64,000 bases of DNA from contig NZ_CP020950.1 of the NCBI RefSeq assembly GCF_000172795.2, positions 62,001-126,000 on the forward strand. Reading direction: 5' to 3'. Position numbers and translations under genes: made by a program. This stretch comes from Rhizobium sp. CIAT894. GTDB taxonomy: Bacteria > Pseudomonadota > Alphaproteobacteria > Rhizobiales > Rhizobiaceae. How positions within the stretch are numbered: position 1 is the first letter of the stretch; the number at the start of each line of letters is the position of its first letter. Shown in pieces: positions 26,351 through 36,217 of this stretch. A model generated the notes under the pieces. The model did no database searches and was not told the origin of the DNA. It was given only the letters and a program-made list of their open reading frames with translations.

Positions 26351-26377
26351 ACGAACTTAACGAACTTGACGAATTGT
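26351..26377 (+). promoter_or_regulatory. Three tandem 9-bp repeats in the toxin-antitoxin promoter
   Basis: ACGAACTTA, ACGAACTTG and ACGAATTGT follow one another without gaps, and the second-third junction makes a TTGACG -35 element (26366-26371). They lie 40-66 bp upstream of the Xre-type antitoxin start. They are likely operator iterons for autoregulation. Confidence 0.5.
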
Positions 26378-26416
26378 CCTGTCCTGCCTAAGTTATAGCG
26401 CAGGAGGCTGAAGACC

Positions 26417-27088
26417 ATGTCCGCTACGAAAACTATAGCTAACGAACCCCGCGACTCATCCAATATTGCGCTTTCGATGACGCTGCCGCGGAGGGCCGAT
26501 TTCGAGAAGGCTCTGATCAGGCAATACGCCGAGGCAGTCAAGCTGAGCAAGACAGCCGGTCATCAGGTCAGTTTCCGCGTCGTCGTGGACCCGCAAGCCG
26601 GAGCGCAGACGATTTCGGTCGTTGAAGAAGACCCCCTACCATATCAGGATGCGTTTCCGGTAGACTATGTGCCAAGCCCGGATGACGAGCTTCAGGCAGC
26701 GTTGGCGGCGGCGCGGGAACGGGGCCGGCGGCGCGTGGCGGAGATTCTCGCTGAGGACGAAATGCTGAGCGCGGAAGCCTTTGCAGACTTGCTCGGCGTT
26801 TCGCGCGTCACCGTCAACACAAAGCGTCAGAACGGGCAGGTTCTTGGTCTCGACGGGGCCAAACGGGGCTTCCGCTTTCCGTCATGGCAACTCGATCGGG
26901 ACGGTCGGCCCTATGGTGCGCTTCCGAAGCTGCACGAGATCCTCGGCGGCGCATGGGCAGTTTACCGCTTCCTTGTCACGCCGCACGGCGCCCTGGACGG
27001 CCGGACGGGGCTCGATGCGCTGAAACGCGGTCAGGACGACGACGTGATTGCAGTGGTCGAGGGTATCGCCCGCGGTGATTTTCGCTGA
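26417..27088 (+). CDS. Xre/MbcA/ParS-type antitoxin of a RES toxin-antitoxin pair
   Basis: A 223-residue protein. The middle contains a helix-turn-helix-like stretch (SAEAFADLLGVSRVTVNTKRQNGQVLGL, about residues 117-145), and the C-terminal part (ILGGAWAVYRFLVTPHGALDGRTGLDALKRGQ) resembles the DUF2384 toxin-binding domain. AGGAGG precedes the ATG. The stop codon abuts the start of the RES gene. It should neutralise the RES toxin and repress the operon through the tandem repeats upstream. The family call rests mostly on the C-terminal domain and the partner. Confidence 0.8.
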   Translation: MSATKTIANEPRDSSNIALSMTLPRRADFEKALIRQYAEAVKLSKTAGHQVSFRVVVDPQAGAQTISVVEEDPLPYQDAFPVDYVPSPDDELQAALAAARERGRRRVAEILAEDEMLSAEAFADLLGVSRVTVNTKRQNGQVLGLDGAKRGFRFPSWQLDRDGRPYGALPKLHEILGGAWAVYRFLVTPHGALDGRTGLDALKRGQDDDVIAVVEGIARGDFR

Positions 27089-27706
27089 ATGACCGCAATC
27101 AAACCGCCTTCCGGTTTTGAGAATTCCCCGCTCGATATCGAAACCATTCCTGCCGGCCGTCAATTTGGACGTATCTATGCGAGCGCCTTTCCCGACCCGT
27201 TAGGATATGGAAAGACGCCGAGCCGCTTCAGCGATCCCCGCCGGCGCGACCCCGCGAGGCGGTTTGGAGTTGTCTATCTGGGCGACACACTCAAGGTCTG
27301 TTTCCTCGAAGCGGTCCTGCGGGATCGGCGCGATGGTCTCGTGGGCGATCTCCCGATCGAAGAGCAGGAGATTTACGCGCGCCGCTACGCAGTGATCGAA
27401 ACGATTGCTGATCTCCGCCTTGTTGATCTCCGCGAGGACCACGCGATCAGGATGGGAGTGCCGACGGATGTCGCGAGATCCTCCCGCCAATCCCTCGCCC
27501 GTGCGTGGTCGCTTGCTTTCCATGAACATCGGTCCACGCCGGACGGCGTCATCTATCCGTCCCGCCTGAATGGACATACCAATCTCGCAGTCTTCGACCG
27601 CGCGATCGCGAAGTTGTCGGCGGTACGCATCATGCCGTTGATCGGAGCACCCGGCCTTGCTGCCGTCATCAACGACCTTCACGTAAGCCTCATCGACACC
27701 GTTTAG
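27089..27706 (+). CDS. RES-domain toxin
   Basis: A 205-residue RES-domain protein. Characterised members of this family break down NAD+ and arrest growth. The Arg of GRIYAS, the SRFSDPR block, GVVYLGDTLKVCFLEAVLRDR and the later Ser/Asn positions (PSRLNGHTNLAVFDR) fit the family, whose name comes from its conserved Arg, Glu and Ser. It starts with the next codon after the antitoxin stop, indicating coupled translation. The pair appears intact. It could serve plasmid maintenance or defence. Confidence 0.85.
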   Translation: MTAIKPPSGFENSPLDIETIPAGRQFGRIYASAFPDPLGYGKTPSRFSDPRRRDPARRFGVVYLGDTLKVCFLEAVLRDRRDGLVGDLPIEEQEIYARRYAVIETIADLRLVDLREDHAIRMGVPTDVARSSRQSLARAWSLAFHEHRSTPDGVIYPSRLNGHTNLAVFDRAIAKLSAVRIMPLIGAPGLAAVINDLHVSLIDTV

Positions 27707-28061
27707 GCCAAGGCGCCCACGGCTGTTTGATCACTCCGCTGCATTCGTATTCGCTGTTCATTCACGCAACCGGCGTGAGTCCCATTCCTTCGGATGCCCC
27801 ATCACGACTCGCGCAAGGCCTAGCTGTGCAAAGCCGGCCTTTTTTGCGTGCCGAGGTTCGATGTGCCGCTTGCGAGCGGCGGCCGCAAGGGAAGCTGCGC
27901 CGCGCCGGGCGGAGTAGCCCCCGAACTCCCTATCGAATGCCGTGGCCGCCCGCCACGCCCTTGCCCCCTTTGCTCTTCGCGGCCTTTCGCGAGCTGTCCC
28001 GCATGGTGTGGGAAAGAGGAAATAGGAAAGGCCGAGCGCGGAAAGGCGGCGGGAAGGAAGG
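27707..28061. other. Intergenic leader with purine-rich end
   Basis: About 355 bp without a convincing gene. The last 55 bp before the next start are almost all purines (GGAAAGAGGAAATAGG and similar), a pattern repeated before several genes of the plasmid block. A weak GGCC-based hairpin with a T-run near 27813-27845 could be the terminator of the toxin-antitoxin operon. Confidence 0.4.
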
Positions 28062-29030
28062 ATGAACAGGAGTGAATTGGAAGAGCTGAAGGACAAAGTG
28101 TCCTGTGCGGCCGTGCTTGATAAGGCCGGCTTCGTCATCGATCTGAAAGAGAGCACCCGGCGCGCGGTGAAGTGCCGCCGCGCCGGCGAGATCATTATTA
28201 TCATCCACGAAGGCAAGGGCTGGTTCGACCCCTTGAGCGACGCGAAAGGCGATGTGTTCAGCCTCGTGAAGCATCTGGCCGGTGTCAGCTTTGCGGACGG
28301 CCTTCATCATGTCGCGGATCTGATCGGCTACGAACCGACTTTTCCTCAATGGCAACGTCCGGACCGCGGCGTGATGCCAAGTCCGGCCGTCCCGGCTCGA
28401 TGGCGCCTACGGCGCCCACCTTGGCCCGGCTCGCTGACGTGGCAATACCTCACAGGCGAGCGTCTCCTGTCTTTCGCCGCGGTCCGGGACGCGATCCGCC
28501 AAGACCGTCTGCGCGAGGGCCCCTATGGCAGCATGTGGGCGGCCCATGTCGATAATATTGGGGGCGTCACAGGGTGGGAGGAACGCGGCCTCGACTGGCG
28601 CGGATTTGCCTCCGGCGGGGCGAAGGTCCTGTTCCGTCTTGGCCAGTCGGATGCGGCTCGCGTCTGTATCGCCGAGGCTGCGATCGACGCCATGAGCCTT
28701 GCCGAGATCGAACGTCGATCGGCCGACGGTCCGCATCTCAGCACCCTCTATGCCAGCACCGGGGGCGGGTGGTCTCCGTCGACGGAAGCGGCAATCCGGG
28801 AGCTGGCAGGGCGCCCCGACACTTTGTTGATCGCGGCCACAGACAACAACGGGCAGGGCAATGCTTATGCCCGTCGCATTCGGGTGATCGCCGATGAGGC
28901 AGGCTGCGGCTACGAGCGGCTGCGGCCGGTTGGCGACGACTGGAACGAAGACCTGCAGGCCTCGAAAAGAAGGGAAGGTAAAAGGGAGGAAGGAGGCCTG
29001 CCGCATGCTCGCCGGTCGCGTCAAGGGTAA
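28062..29030 (+). CDS. DUF3991/TOPRIM-domain protein (primase-like)
   Basis: A 322-residue protein common on rhizobial plasmids. The N-terminal region (ELKDKVSCAAVLDKAGFVIDLKE, GWFDPLSDAKGDVFSLVKHLAG) resembles the zinc-finger-like primase entry domain. The C-terminal half has a TOPRIM-like fold (VCIAEAAIDAMSLAEI, the ASTGGGW turn, LLIAATDNNGQGNAYARRI with an acidic pair). The first gene of the plasmid backbone block, preceded by AAGGAAGG. It may synthesise primers or cleave DNA in plasmid transfer; activity not established. Confidence 0.75.
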   Translation: MNRSELEELKDKVSCAAVLDKAGFVIDLKESTRRAVKCRRAGEIIIIIHEGKGWFDPLSDAKGDVFSLVKHLAGVSFADGLHHVADLIGYEPTFPQWQRPDRGVMPSPAVPARWRLRRPPWPGSLTWQYLTGERLLSFAAVRDAIRQDRLREGPYGSMWAAHVDNIGGVTGWEERGLDWRGFASGGAKVLFRLGQSDAARVCIAEAAIDAMSLAEIERRSADGPHLSTLYASTGGGWSPSTEAAIRELAGRPDTLLIAATDNNGQGNAYARRIRVIADEAGCGYERLRPVGDDWNEDLQASKRREGKREEGGLPHARRSRQG

Positions 29031-29173
29031 AGCTCCGCCCGGCTTGCGCCGGCCCTTGACCCGTCCGGTCGGGATGGCGGCCGTGAGGGAGAGGTCAGGA
29101 AGGGCTGAAGAGAAGATGGGCGTCCGCGAGGATGGTCCGCGCTTCGGCCCGACGAGGCTGAAAGGAGCCCGCC

Positions 29174-29779
29174 ATGAACCCCGTATCCCCAATTCGCAAG
29201 ATCTTCCAGGGTGTCGCCACACGCCAGGACATGTTTCGCCTGTTCGACAGGCACAAGCAGCGCCCGAACCGCTTCGAGGGCGACGCCGCGGAACTCTATG
29301 CCGGCGAGTGGTTCGAGATCGGTCAGGCGCAATGCGACTACATGCTCGATCTCCTGCCGCCGCTCTGGATCCGCGGTGAGATGTTCGCGATGCGCGAATT
29401 CCTCACCGGATCGTTGACCAGTGTCTTCTTCACCTTGAACATCGACGGACGCATCCGGCATTTCCACGGCTATTGCGATCTCTCCGACCGGTCGTCGCCG
29501 GAACGAATGCGTTCGTCCATCATTAAGCGTGAATCCCGCCCGATGAAGGCAATGTCGCGCGAGGAACGGCTGGAGCATATCTGGAGTAGCACCCATGACA
29601 ATTATCGCGGCTACGCCGGGGAGCGTTGGCCCGAACGTGACCGCGGCAAACGCATGGTGCTCCTCTATGGCGGCAAGGTGGGGACATTCCTGAAGCTGCT
29701 CGACGACCTTTCGGACGCGGAGATCGCCGCCAAGCTGCCCGTGCAGCTGCGCAGTCTACCCGATGCGATCGCGGCGTGA
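29174..29779 (+). CDS. DUF1419-type protein
   Basis: A 201-residue protein that resembles the DUF1419 family of rhizobial plasmids (FQGVATRQDMFRLFDRHKQRPNRF, GEWFEIGQAQCDYMLDLLPPLWIRGEMFAMREFL, shown as separate landmarks). No transmembrane or catalytic motif is seen. AAGGAG precedes the ATG. It is followed 12 bp later by another small unknown gene, so both are probably cotranscribed. Function unknown. Confidence 0.7.
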   Translation: MNPVSPIRKIFQGVATRQDMFRLFDRHKQRPNRFEGDAAELYAGEWFEIGQAQCDYMLDLLPPLWIRGEMFAMREFLTGSLTSVFFTLNIDGRIRHFHGYCDLSDRSSPERMRSSIIKRESRPMKAMSREERLEHIWSSTHDNYRGYAGERWPERDRGKRMVLLYGGKVGTFLKLLDDLSDAEIAAKLPVQLRSLPDAIAA

Positions 29780-29791
29780 GGGGAGGGCGAG

Positions 29792-30286
29792 ATGGTTAGT
29801 CATGACACGGCGATCATTATCGTCCCCGATATTCCGGCCTCCGACCTCACTCAGTTGGAGCGCCTGGTGCTGTCGCTGGGGATAGATGCAGTCGAGATGG
29901 AGGATGGCGTTCGGTTTCAGAGTTGGGAAGGGTCAAGCAATATCGTCTCGATCGATGCCGATGAGCTGCGCGCCTCCTGGTCCGCCTCGCAACTGGTCGA
30001 CAGTCGGCTCAATCCGACCGTCGCAAATTCCCTGGCGGCGTTCGACGCAGCCGACGAGGCCGATCGCACTTCCTGTATCGATATCCACCTGTCCGATGCT
30101 GCCGTCGCCGAGATCCTCCAGGACATCGTGCGCCGCTCGCCGACGCTTCATGAGATCTCGTTGATGAGGTCGGTTATCGGCACCCAGAGCGGGTTCGGCG
30201 GCAGCATGACGCGCATTACCGCCGATGTCATACAGCGCTATTCGGCCGACGACGTCGACGGAATGCCAAAAGACATTCCGACCTAA
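29792..30286 (+). CDS. Uncharacterised acidic protein
   Basis: A 164-residue acidic protein I do not recognise. It has normal rhizobial codon use, a purine-rich ribosome site (GGGGAGGGCGAG) and close spacing to the DUF1419 gene. It shows alternating hydrophobic strands and helices but no known motif. Confidence 0.6.
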   Translation: MVSHDTAIIIVPDIPASDLTQLERLVLSLGIDAVEMEDGVRFQSWEGSSNIVSIDADELRASWSASQLVDSRLNPTVANSLAAFDAADEADRTSCIDIHLSDAAVAEILQDIVRRSPTLHEISLMRSVIGTQSGFGGSMTRITADVIQRYSADDVDGMPKDIPT

Positions 30287-30425
30287 GCAATCGAAGCCGG
30301 CCACAGCACCAGCTTTGCATTTCCGGCCGGCGCATCCGGCCACCTCTCGAAACCATCGCATCCATCGCCTATGGACCCGCTCCGGTAGGACGATGACGCG
30401 CGCCTTCAACAGAGGAGATAATCAA

Positions 30426-33400
30426 ATGGCGCAAAACGATCCCTTCACCCTCAGCCTTTTCGGCGACACTGCCCTCAGCTCTAGCCTCGGCTTTGGTCTT
30501 GGCGGGTTTTCCGGTCCTGCAGCGAACGATCCCGGCGATGACGATCCGGATCCGCCGCCACCTCCGTCGGCACCGGCATTGCCGGCGCCAACGGCCATAA
30601 AGCGCAACGCCGATCCCGCGGGATCGAACGAGCGCGGCTCGAACTTCTACCTTGAAACGGGTCGCGCCCTGGGGAAAGGCTGGAAGGAGCGGGCTCGACA
30701 CAATGTCGAGGCGATCCGTCTGGCGGCCGAGCTCGAGGAGACCGGGCGCGCTGCTACGGCAGAGGAACAGGCGCGATTGATCCGCTTCACCGGCTTCGGC
30801 GCCTCGGAGCTCGCCAATCAGCTTTTCCGCCGGCCCGGCGAGGCCGATTTCCGAGAGGGCTGGAACGAGCTCGGCTGCTCGCTTGAAGATGCCGTCTCCG
30901 AAACCGACTACGCAACGCTGATGCGCTGCACGCAATATGCGCATTTCACACCGGAGTTCATCGTCCGCGCCATCTGGTGTGGGCTGCAACGTCTCGGCTG
31001 GCGCGGCGGCCGCATCCTGGAGCCGGGCATTGGCACAGGTCTTTTTCCGGCCATGATGCCGACAGGTCTTCGGGACAGATCGCATGTGACCGGCATTGAG
31101 CTCGATCCCGTGACGGCGAGGATCGTCCGACTGTTGCAGCCGCGCACCCGGATCATCAACGCCGACTTCGCCCGAACGGAGCTGTCGGCAAGCTTCGATC
31201 TCGCTATCGGCAATCCACCCTTTTCCGATCGCACGGTCCGCTCCGATCGGGCCTATCGTTGTCTGGGGCTGCGGCTGCACGACTATTTCATCAGCCGCTC
31301 CATCGATCTGTTGAAGCCAGGCGCGTTCGCCGCCTTCGTGGCCAGCGCCGGCACGATGGACAAGGCCGATAGCAGCGCTCGCAAGCATATCGCCAGGACC
31401 GCCGATCTCATCGCGGCGATCCGCCTGCCCGAAGGCAGTTTTCGCGCGGATGCCGGCACGGATGTCGTCGTTGACATCCTGTTCTTCCGCAAGCGCAAGG
31501 TGGGAGAGCTGGAAGGCGATACCTCATGGCTCGGCCTGGAGGAGGTGCAGCCGGCGACTGCGGACGGGGGTGCCATCCGCGTTAACAGCTGGTTCGCGCG
31601 GAATCCCGATTTCGTGCTCGGCAGCCATGCGCTGACCTCCGGCCCGTTTGGCGAGACTTATACCTGCCGTGCCCGCGCCGGCGCCGACCTGGAAGCTGCG
31701 CTTGCGGCCGCCATCGAGCGGTTGCCAGAGGAAATCTATGACGGCGAGCCCACCGAGATCGATACCGATCTTGAGGATGATGCGGCAGAGATCATCGATC
31801 TCAGGCCGGACAATGCGAGAGCTCGCGAAGGCAGCTATTTCGTCGACAACAGGCGCGGCCTGATGCAGATGATCGACGGTGCGCCGGTCGAAATCAAGCT
31901 GCGAAAGGGTCGCTCCACGGACGGCATTCCGGAGAAGCATATCCGGATCATCATGAAGCTGATCCCGATCCGCGACACCGTGCGTGCGCTTCTCAAGGCA
32001 CAAGAACAGGATCGGCCATGGAAGGACCTACAGGTCAGGCTGCGCATCGCCTGGTCGAGTTTCGTGCGTGATTTCGGGCCGGTTAATCATACTATCGTGT
32101 CGATTACCGAGGACGACGAAACCGGTGAAGTGCGCGAAACCCATCGGCGGCCGAACCCCCAGCCGTTTCTCGACGATCCTGATGTCTGGCTGGTCGCCTC
32201 GATCGAGGATTACGATCTCGAAACCGATACGGCCCGGCCGGGTAAGATCTTCACCGAACGAGTAATCTCGCCGCCATCGGCGCCAATCATCACCAGCGCT
32301 GCCGACGCGCTGGCGGTGGTGCTCAACGAGCGCGGCCACGTCGACCTTGAGCACATCGCCGAACTCCTGCACCGCGACGCAGCGGTCGTTGTCGAAGAGC
32401 TCGCCGACATCGTTTTCCAGCATCCGGCCTCCGGCGCGTGGAAGACGGCAGATGCTTATCTATCCGGTCCGGTTCGCACGAAGCTTGCTATCGCCGAAGC
32501 CGCGGCGGCACTCGATCCTGCCTTTGAGCGCAATGTTCGCGCTCTTCAATCCGTACAGCCGGCCGACCTCCGCCCTTCTGATATCACAGCCCGTCTCGGC
32601 GCGCCCTGGATCCCGGCCGCTGATGTCGTCGCTTTCGTCAAGGAGACGATGGCAGCCGACATCAAAATCCATCATATGCCGGAGCTTGGCTCCTGGACGG
32701 TCGATGCACGCCAGCTCGCCTATAGCGCCGTCGGCACGTCGGAATGGGGAACCAGCCGACGGCATGTCGGTGAGCTGCTGACGGACGCGCTCAACAGCCG
32801 GATCCCGCAGATCTTCGACATCTTCAAGGATGCGGGCGGCGAGCGCCGTGTCCTCAATGTCGTCGACACCGAAGCGGCGCGCGACAAGCTGCAGAAAATC
32901 AGACAAGCTTTCCAGAGCTGGATCTGGACCGATCCTGATCGTACCGATCGGCTGGCACGCGTCTACAACGACCGCTTCAACAACATCGCGCCGCGGGCCT
33001 TCGACGGCAGCCATCTGAAGCTTCCCGGGGCGAGCGCGGCGTTCAATCTCTACAGCCACCAGAAGCGCGGCATCTGGAGGATCATCGCCGACGGCTCGAC
33101 CTACCTGGCGCATGCCGTCGGCGCCGGCAAGACCATGACGATGGCGGCCGCGATCATGGAGCAGCGACGTCTCGGTCTGATCGCCAAGGCGATGCTGGTC
33201 GTACCCGGCCATTGCCTGGCGCAGGCGGCGCGCGAATTCCTCGCGCTCTATCCGTCCGCCAACATTCTTGTCGCCGACGAAACCAATTTTACCAGGGACA
33301 AACGCGCCCGGTTCCTGAGCCGCGCCGCTACTGCGACGTGGGACGCGATCATCATCACCCATTCGGCGTTCAAGTTCATCGCGGTGCCGTCAGCCTTCGA

Positions 33401-35540
33401 GCAACAGATGATCCACGATGAGCTGCAGCTCTACGAGGAGCTGCTGACCAAGGTGGACGGCGACGACCGGGTTTCGCGCAAGCGGCTCGAGCGTCTCAAG
33501 GAGGGATTGGAGGAGCGGCTGCAGGCGCTTTCCACGCGCAAGGACGATCTTCTGACCATCTCCGAGATCGGCGTCGATCAGATTATCGTCGACGAAGCCC
33601 AGGAGTTCAGGAAACTCAGTTTCGCCACCAATATGTCGACGCTGAAGGGCATCGATCCGAACGGTTCGCAACGCGCCTGGGATCTCTATGTCAAATCCCG
33701 GTTCATCGAGACAAAGAACCCGGGACGCGCTCTCATTCTGGCATCGGGCACCCCGATCACCAACACCCTCGGCGAGATGTTCTCGATCCAGCGCTTGCTC
33801 GACCACGAAGCGCTCACCGAACGCGGGCTGCACGAATTCGATGCCTGGGCGAGCACCTTTGGCGACACCACCACTGAACTCGAACTCCAGCCATCGGGCA
33901 AATACAAGCCGGTCAGCCGGTTTGCTTCTTTTGTAAACGTCCCGGAGCTGATCGCCATGTTCCGGAGCTTCGCCGACGTCGTCATGCCGGCCGATCTGAA
34001 GCAATACGTCAAGGTGCCTGCGATTTCGACGGGCCAGCGGCAGATTCTCACCGCTAAGCCGACGCTCGCCTTCAAGACCTACCAACAGGCATTGGACGGT
34101 CGCATCAAGGCGATCGAGAAGCGCGAAGGTCCGGCCAAGCCTGGCGACGACATCCTGCTGTCGGTCATCACCGACGGCCGCCATGCGGCGATCGATCTGC
34201 GCTTGGTCGATCCCGCCAACGACAATGAGGAGGAGAACAAGCTCAATCTCCTCATTCGCAACGTCTATCGCATCTGGAAAGAAACCGCCGGCAACGGCTA
34301 CGTCAGACCAGACGGCAAGGCATACGAGGCGACCGGAGCGGCGCAGATGATCTTCTCCGATCTCGGCACGATTGCCGTCGAAAAGAGCAGGGGTTTCAGC
34401 GCGTATCGATGGATCCGTGACGAACTGGTCCGCATGGGCGTGCCTCCCAACGAAATCGCTTACATGCAGGACTATAAGCGCAGCGAAGCCAAGCAGCGGC
34501 TGTTCGCCGACGTTCGCTCCGGCAAGGTGCGCGTTCTTCTCGGCAGTTCCGAGACAATGGGCACAGGGGTCAATGCCCAGCTCCGCCTGAAGGCCATGCA
34601 CCATCTCGACGTGCCGTGGCTGCCGTCGCACATCGAGCAACGGGAGGGTCGGATCGTGCGCCAGGGCAACCAGCACGACGAGGTCGACATCTACGCCTAT
34701 GCCACGGAAGGGTCGCTCGATGCGCAGATGTGGCAGCAGAACGAACGCAAGGCCCGCTTCATTGCGGCCGCCCTTTCCGGCGATACATCGATCCGGCGGC
34801 TCGAAGACATGGGTGAGGGGCAGGCGAGCCAGTTCGCGCTGGCCAAGGCGATTGCCAGCGGCGATGAACGCTTGATGCAGAAAGCCGGGCTGGAAGCCGA
34901 TATCGCCCGTCTCGAACGTCTGCGCGCAGCGCACGACGATGATCAATATGCGGTTCGCCGCCAGATCCGCGATGCTGAGCGCGACATCGAGGTGTCGACC
35001 CGCCGGATTGGGGGGATCGGTCGCGACATCGAACGCCTCGTGCCGACCAGCGGCGGGGCCTTCACCATGACGGTCATGAACATGGCCTACGACGAACGCA
35101 AGGATGCAGGCCGCGCGCTTATGAGGGAGATCCTGACGTTGGTCCAGCTTCAGCACGAGGCCGAGACCATGATTGCCTCGATCGGCGGCTTCGATCTTGA
35201 ATATTCCGGCGAGCGCTTCGGCAAGGACGGATATCGGTATTCCACCATGCTGATGCGCACCGGTGCCGACTACGAGATCGATCTTTCGATGACGGTCACC
35301 CCGCTTGGCGCCGTCTCGCGCCTCGAGCACGCTCTCGACGGTTTCGAGGAGGAGCGGGAACGCTATCGCCAGCGCCTTGACGAGGCCCGTCGCCGGCTTG
35401 CCTCCTACCGCTCACGCGAGGGCGGCGAATTTGCCTTTGCCGGCGATCTTGCGGACAAGCGCCGTCAACTGGCCGATGTCGAAAAGGCGCTCGTCGCCGA
35501 TATCGAAAATGCCGCCGGCACAGAGGCGATCGCGGCTTAG
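30426..35540 (+). CDS. Giant DNA methylase-helicase fusion (DarB-like), 1,704 residues
   Basis: Two enzymatic halves. The N-terminal half has an N6-adenine methyltransferase fold, with a SAM loop near LEPGIGTGLF and the catalytic NPPF motif (IGNPPFSD). The C-terminal half is a superfamily 2 helicase, with Walker A in HAVGAGKTMTMA, a DEAQ box (VDEAQEFR), motif III ASGTPITNT, and motif VI QREGRIVRQGN. A coiled-coil tail covers about residues 1480-1690. The ATG at 30426 follows AGAGGAGAT. The same pairing of domains is known in the phage P1 antirestriction protein DarB and in many plasmid proteins. It likely protects or remodels plasmid DNA during entry. Confidence 0.85.
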   Translation: MAQNDPFTLSLFGDTALSSSLGFGLGGFSGPAANDPGDDDPDPPPPPSAPALPAPTAIKRNADPAGSNERGSNFYLETGRALGKGWKERARHNVEAIRLAAELEETGRAATAEEQARLIRFTGFGASELANQLFRRPGEADFREGWNELGCSLEDAVSETDYATLMRCTQYAHFTPEFIVRAIWCGLQRLGWRGGRILEPGIGTGLFPAMMPTGLRDRSHVTGIELDPVTARIVRLLQPRTRIINADFARTELSASFDLAIGNPPFSDRTVRSDRAYRCLGLRLHDYFISRSIDLLKPGAFAAFVASAGTMDKADSSARKHIARTADLIAAIRLPEGSFRADAGTDVVVDILFFRKRKVGELEGDTSWLGLEEVQPATADGGAIRVNSWFARNPDFVLGSHALTSGPFGETYTCRARAGADLEAALAAAIERLPEEIYDGEPTEIDTDLEDDAAEIIDLRPDNARAREGSYFVDNRRGLMQMIDGAPVEIKLRKGRSTDGIPEKHIRIIMKLIPIRDTVRALLKAQEQDRPWKDLQVRLRIAWSSFVRDFGPVNHTIVSITEDDETGEVRETHRRPNPQPFLDDPDVWLVASIEDYDLETDTARPGKIFTERVISPPSAPIITSAADALAVVLNERGHVDLEHIAELLHRDAAVVVEELADIVFQHPASGAWKTADAYLSGPVRTKLAIAEAAAALDPAFERNVRALQSVQPADLRPSDITARLGAPWIPAADVVAFVKETMAADIKIHHMPELGSWTVDARQLAYSAVGTSEWGTSRRHVGELLTDALNSRIPQIFDIFKDAGGERRVLNVVDTEAARDKLQKIRQAFQSWIWTDPDRTDRLARVYNDRFNNIAPRAFDGSHLKLPGASAAFNLYSHQKRGIWRIIADGSTYLAHAVGAGKTMTMAAAIMEQRRLGLIAKAMLVVPGHCLAQAAREFLALYPSANILVADETNFTRDKRARFLSRAATATWDAIIITHSAFKFIAVPSAFEQQMIHDELQLYEELLTKVDGDDRVSRKRLERLKEGLEERLQALSTRKDDLLTISEIGVDQIIVDEAQEFRKLSFATNMSTLKGIDPNGSQRAWDLYVKSRFIETKNPGRALILASGTPITNTLGEMFSIQRLLDHEALTERGLHEFDAWASTFGDTTTELELQPSGKYKPVSRFASFVNVPELIAMFRSFADVVMPADLKQYVKVPAISTGQRQILTAKPTLAFKTYQQALDGRIKAIEKREGPAKPGDDILLSVITDGRHAAIDLRLVDPANDNEEENKLNLLIRNVYRIWKETAGNGYVRPDGKAYEATGAAQMIFSDLGTIAVEKSRGFSAYRWIRDELVRMGVPPNEIAYMQDYKRSEAKQRLFADVRSGKVRVLLGSSETMGTGVNAQLRLKAMHHLDVPWLPSHIEQREGRIVRQGNQHDEVDIYAYATEGSLDAQMWQQNERKARFIAAALSGDTSIRRLEDMGEGQASQFALAKAIASGDERLMQKAGLEADIARLERLRAAHDDDQYAVRRQIRDAERDIEVSTRRIGGIGRDIERLVPTSGGAFTMTVMNMAYDERKDAGRALMREILTLVQLQHEAETMIASIGGFDLEYSGERFGKDGYRYSTMLMRTGADYEIDLSMTVTPLGAVSRLEHALDGFEEERERYRQRLDEARRRLASYRSREGGEFAFAGDLADKRRQLADVEKALVADIENAAGTEAIAA

Positions 35541-35921
35541 CCGGCGCTCTGGCGCAGTTCGTTGACCAACTCGGGGTGTCGATCGAGCAGGCGGATCAAT
35601 TGGCTGGTCGGGCCGCTCGGTTCGACCAGTCCGCGCTCACTTTTGTCGGAGGCGTTTTCTCCAACCTTCAGCAGGCCGTCCGCCTCCTTCTGCGACAACT
35701 TCCGCTTCCACTTTCAAGGTGCGCAAGGCCAAGTCGGCAACAGCCATGTCGTTGCCGACATGAACACCTTCGTCACCATGCTCCGAATAATAGCCCGGCA
35801 GCTCGACCGTGATGCTTTTGCCCTTGTAGCTGACGATGAAGGGACGGACGCCACGGTGCATCGTCTCCCCCGTTTCCGGGGAAATCATCGTCTCGGGCAG
35901 AACTTTGCTCATGACTGCCAT
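35537..35921 (-). pseudogene. Frameshifted MqsA-type antitoxin
   Basis: The first 78 residues or so (SPETGETMHRGVRPFIVSYKG, ...GEGVHVG-like GDEGVHVGNDMAV) match the N-terminal part of MqsA-type antitoxins. The frame then changes near 35690, and the other frame encodes the rest of the family: KLSQKEADGLLKVGENA followed by ERGLVEPSGPTSQLIRLLDRHPELV. About 10-15 expected linker residues are missing at the junction, so a frame-changing deletion is likely. The usual AFxKYE turn reads ASDKSE. The 3' end overlaps the helicase stop codon. No intact MqsR-like toxin is seen beside it. Confidence 0.75.
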
Positions 35922-36217
35922 ACCAACGTCTCCACCGATCCGCGCTCTGTCTTGATCGCATCAAGATAGTCGGCGCGTTTTCTTCGCCGTGGCTTCGTAT
36001 GCCACCTTATTGGTGGCAAATCAAGATTGTGCAACTCGGTAAGAAGGAGGGAGGAAACGAAAAAGGAAAACCGCTCGCAGATCAGCCGCACCGGCAACGC
36101 TGACGCTCAACCGCGGCCTGGCGCGATCCCGGCCCGTCGTCCTTCGCAGGGCTGATGCCCCGCTTGTCCGGCCGGGCAGGGATGCTCGGCCGCAGTTGTG
36201 CCGGTCCGCCCGCTCCG

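Noticed and set aside
33390..35330. 646-codon minus-strand frame opposite the helicase
   Set aside because: Shadow frame of high-GC coding DNA; no motif, no ribosome site.
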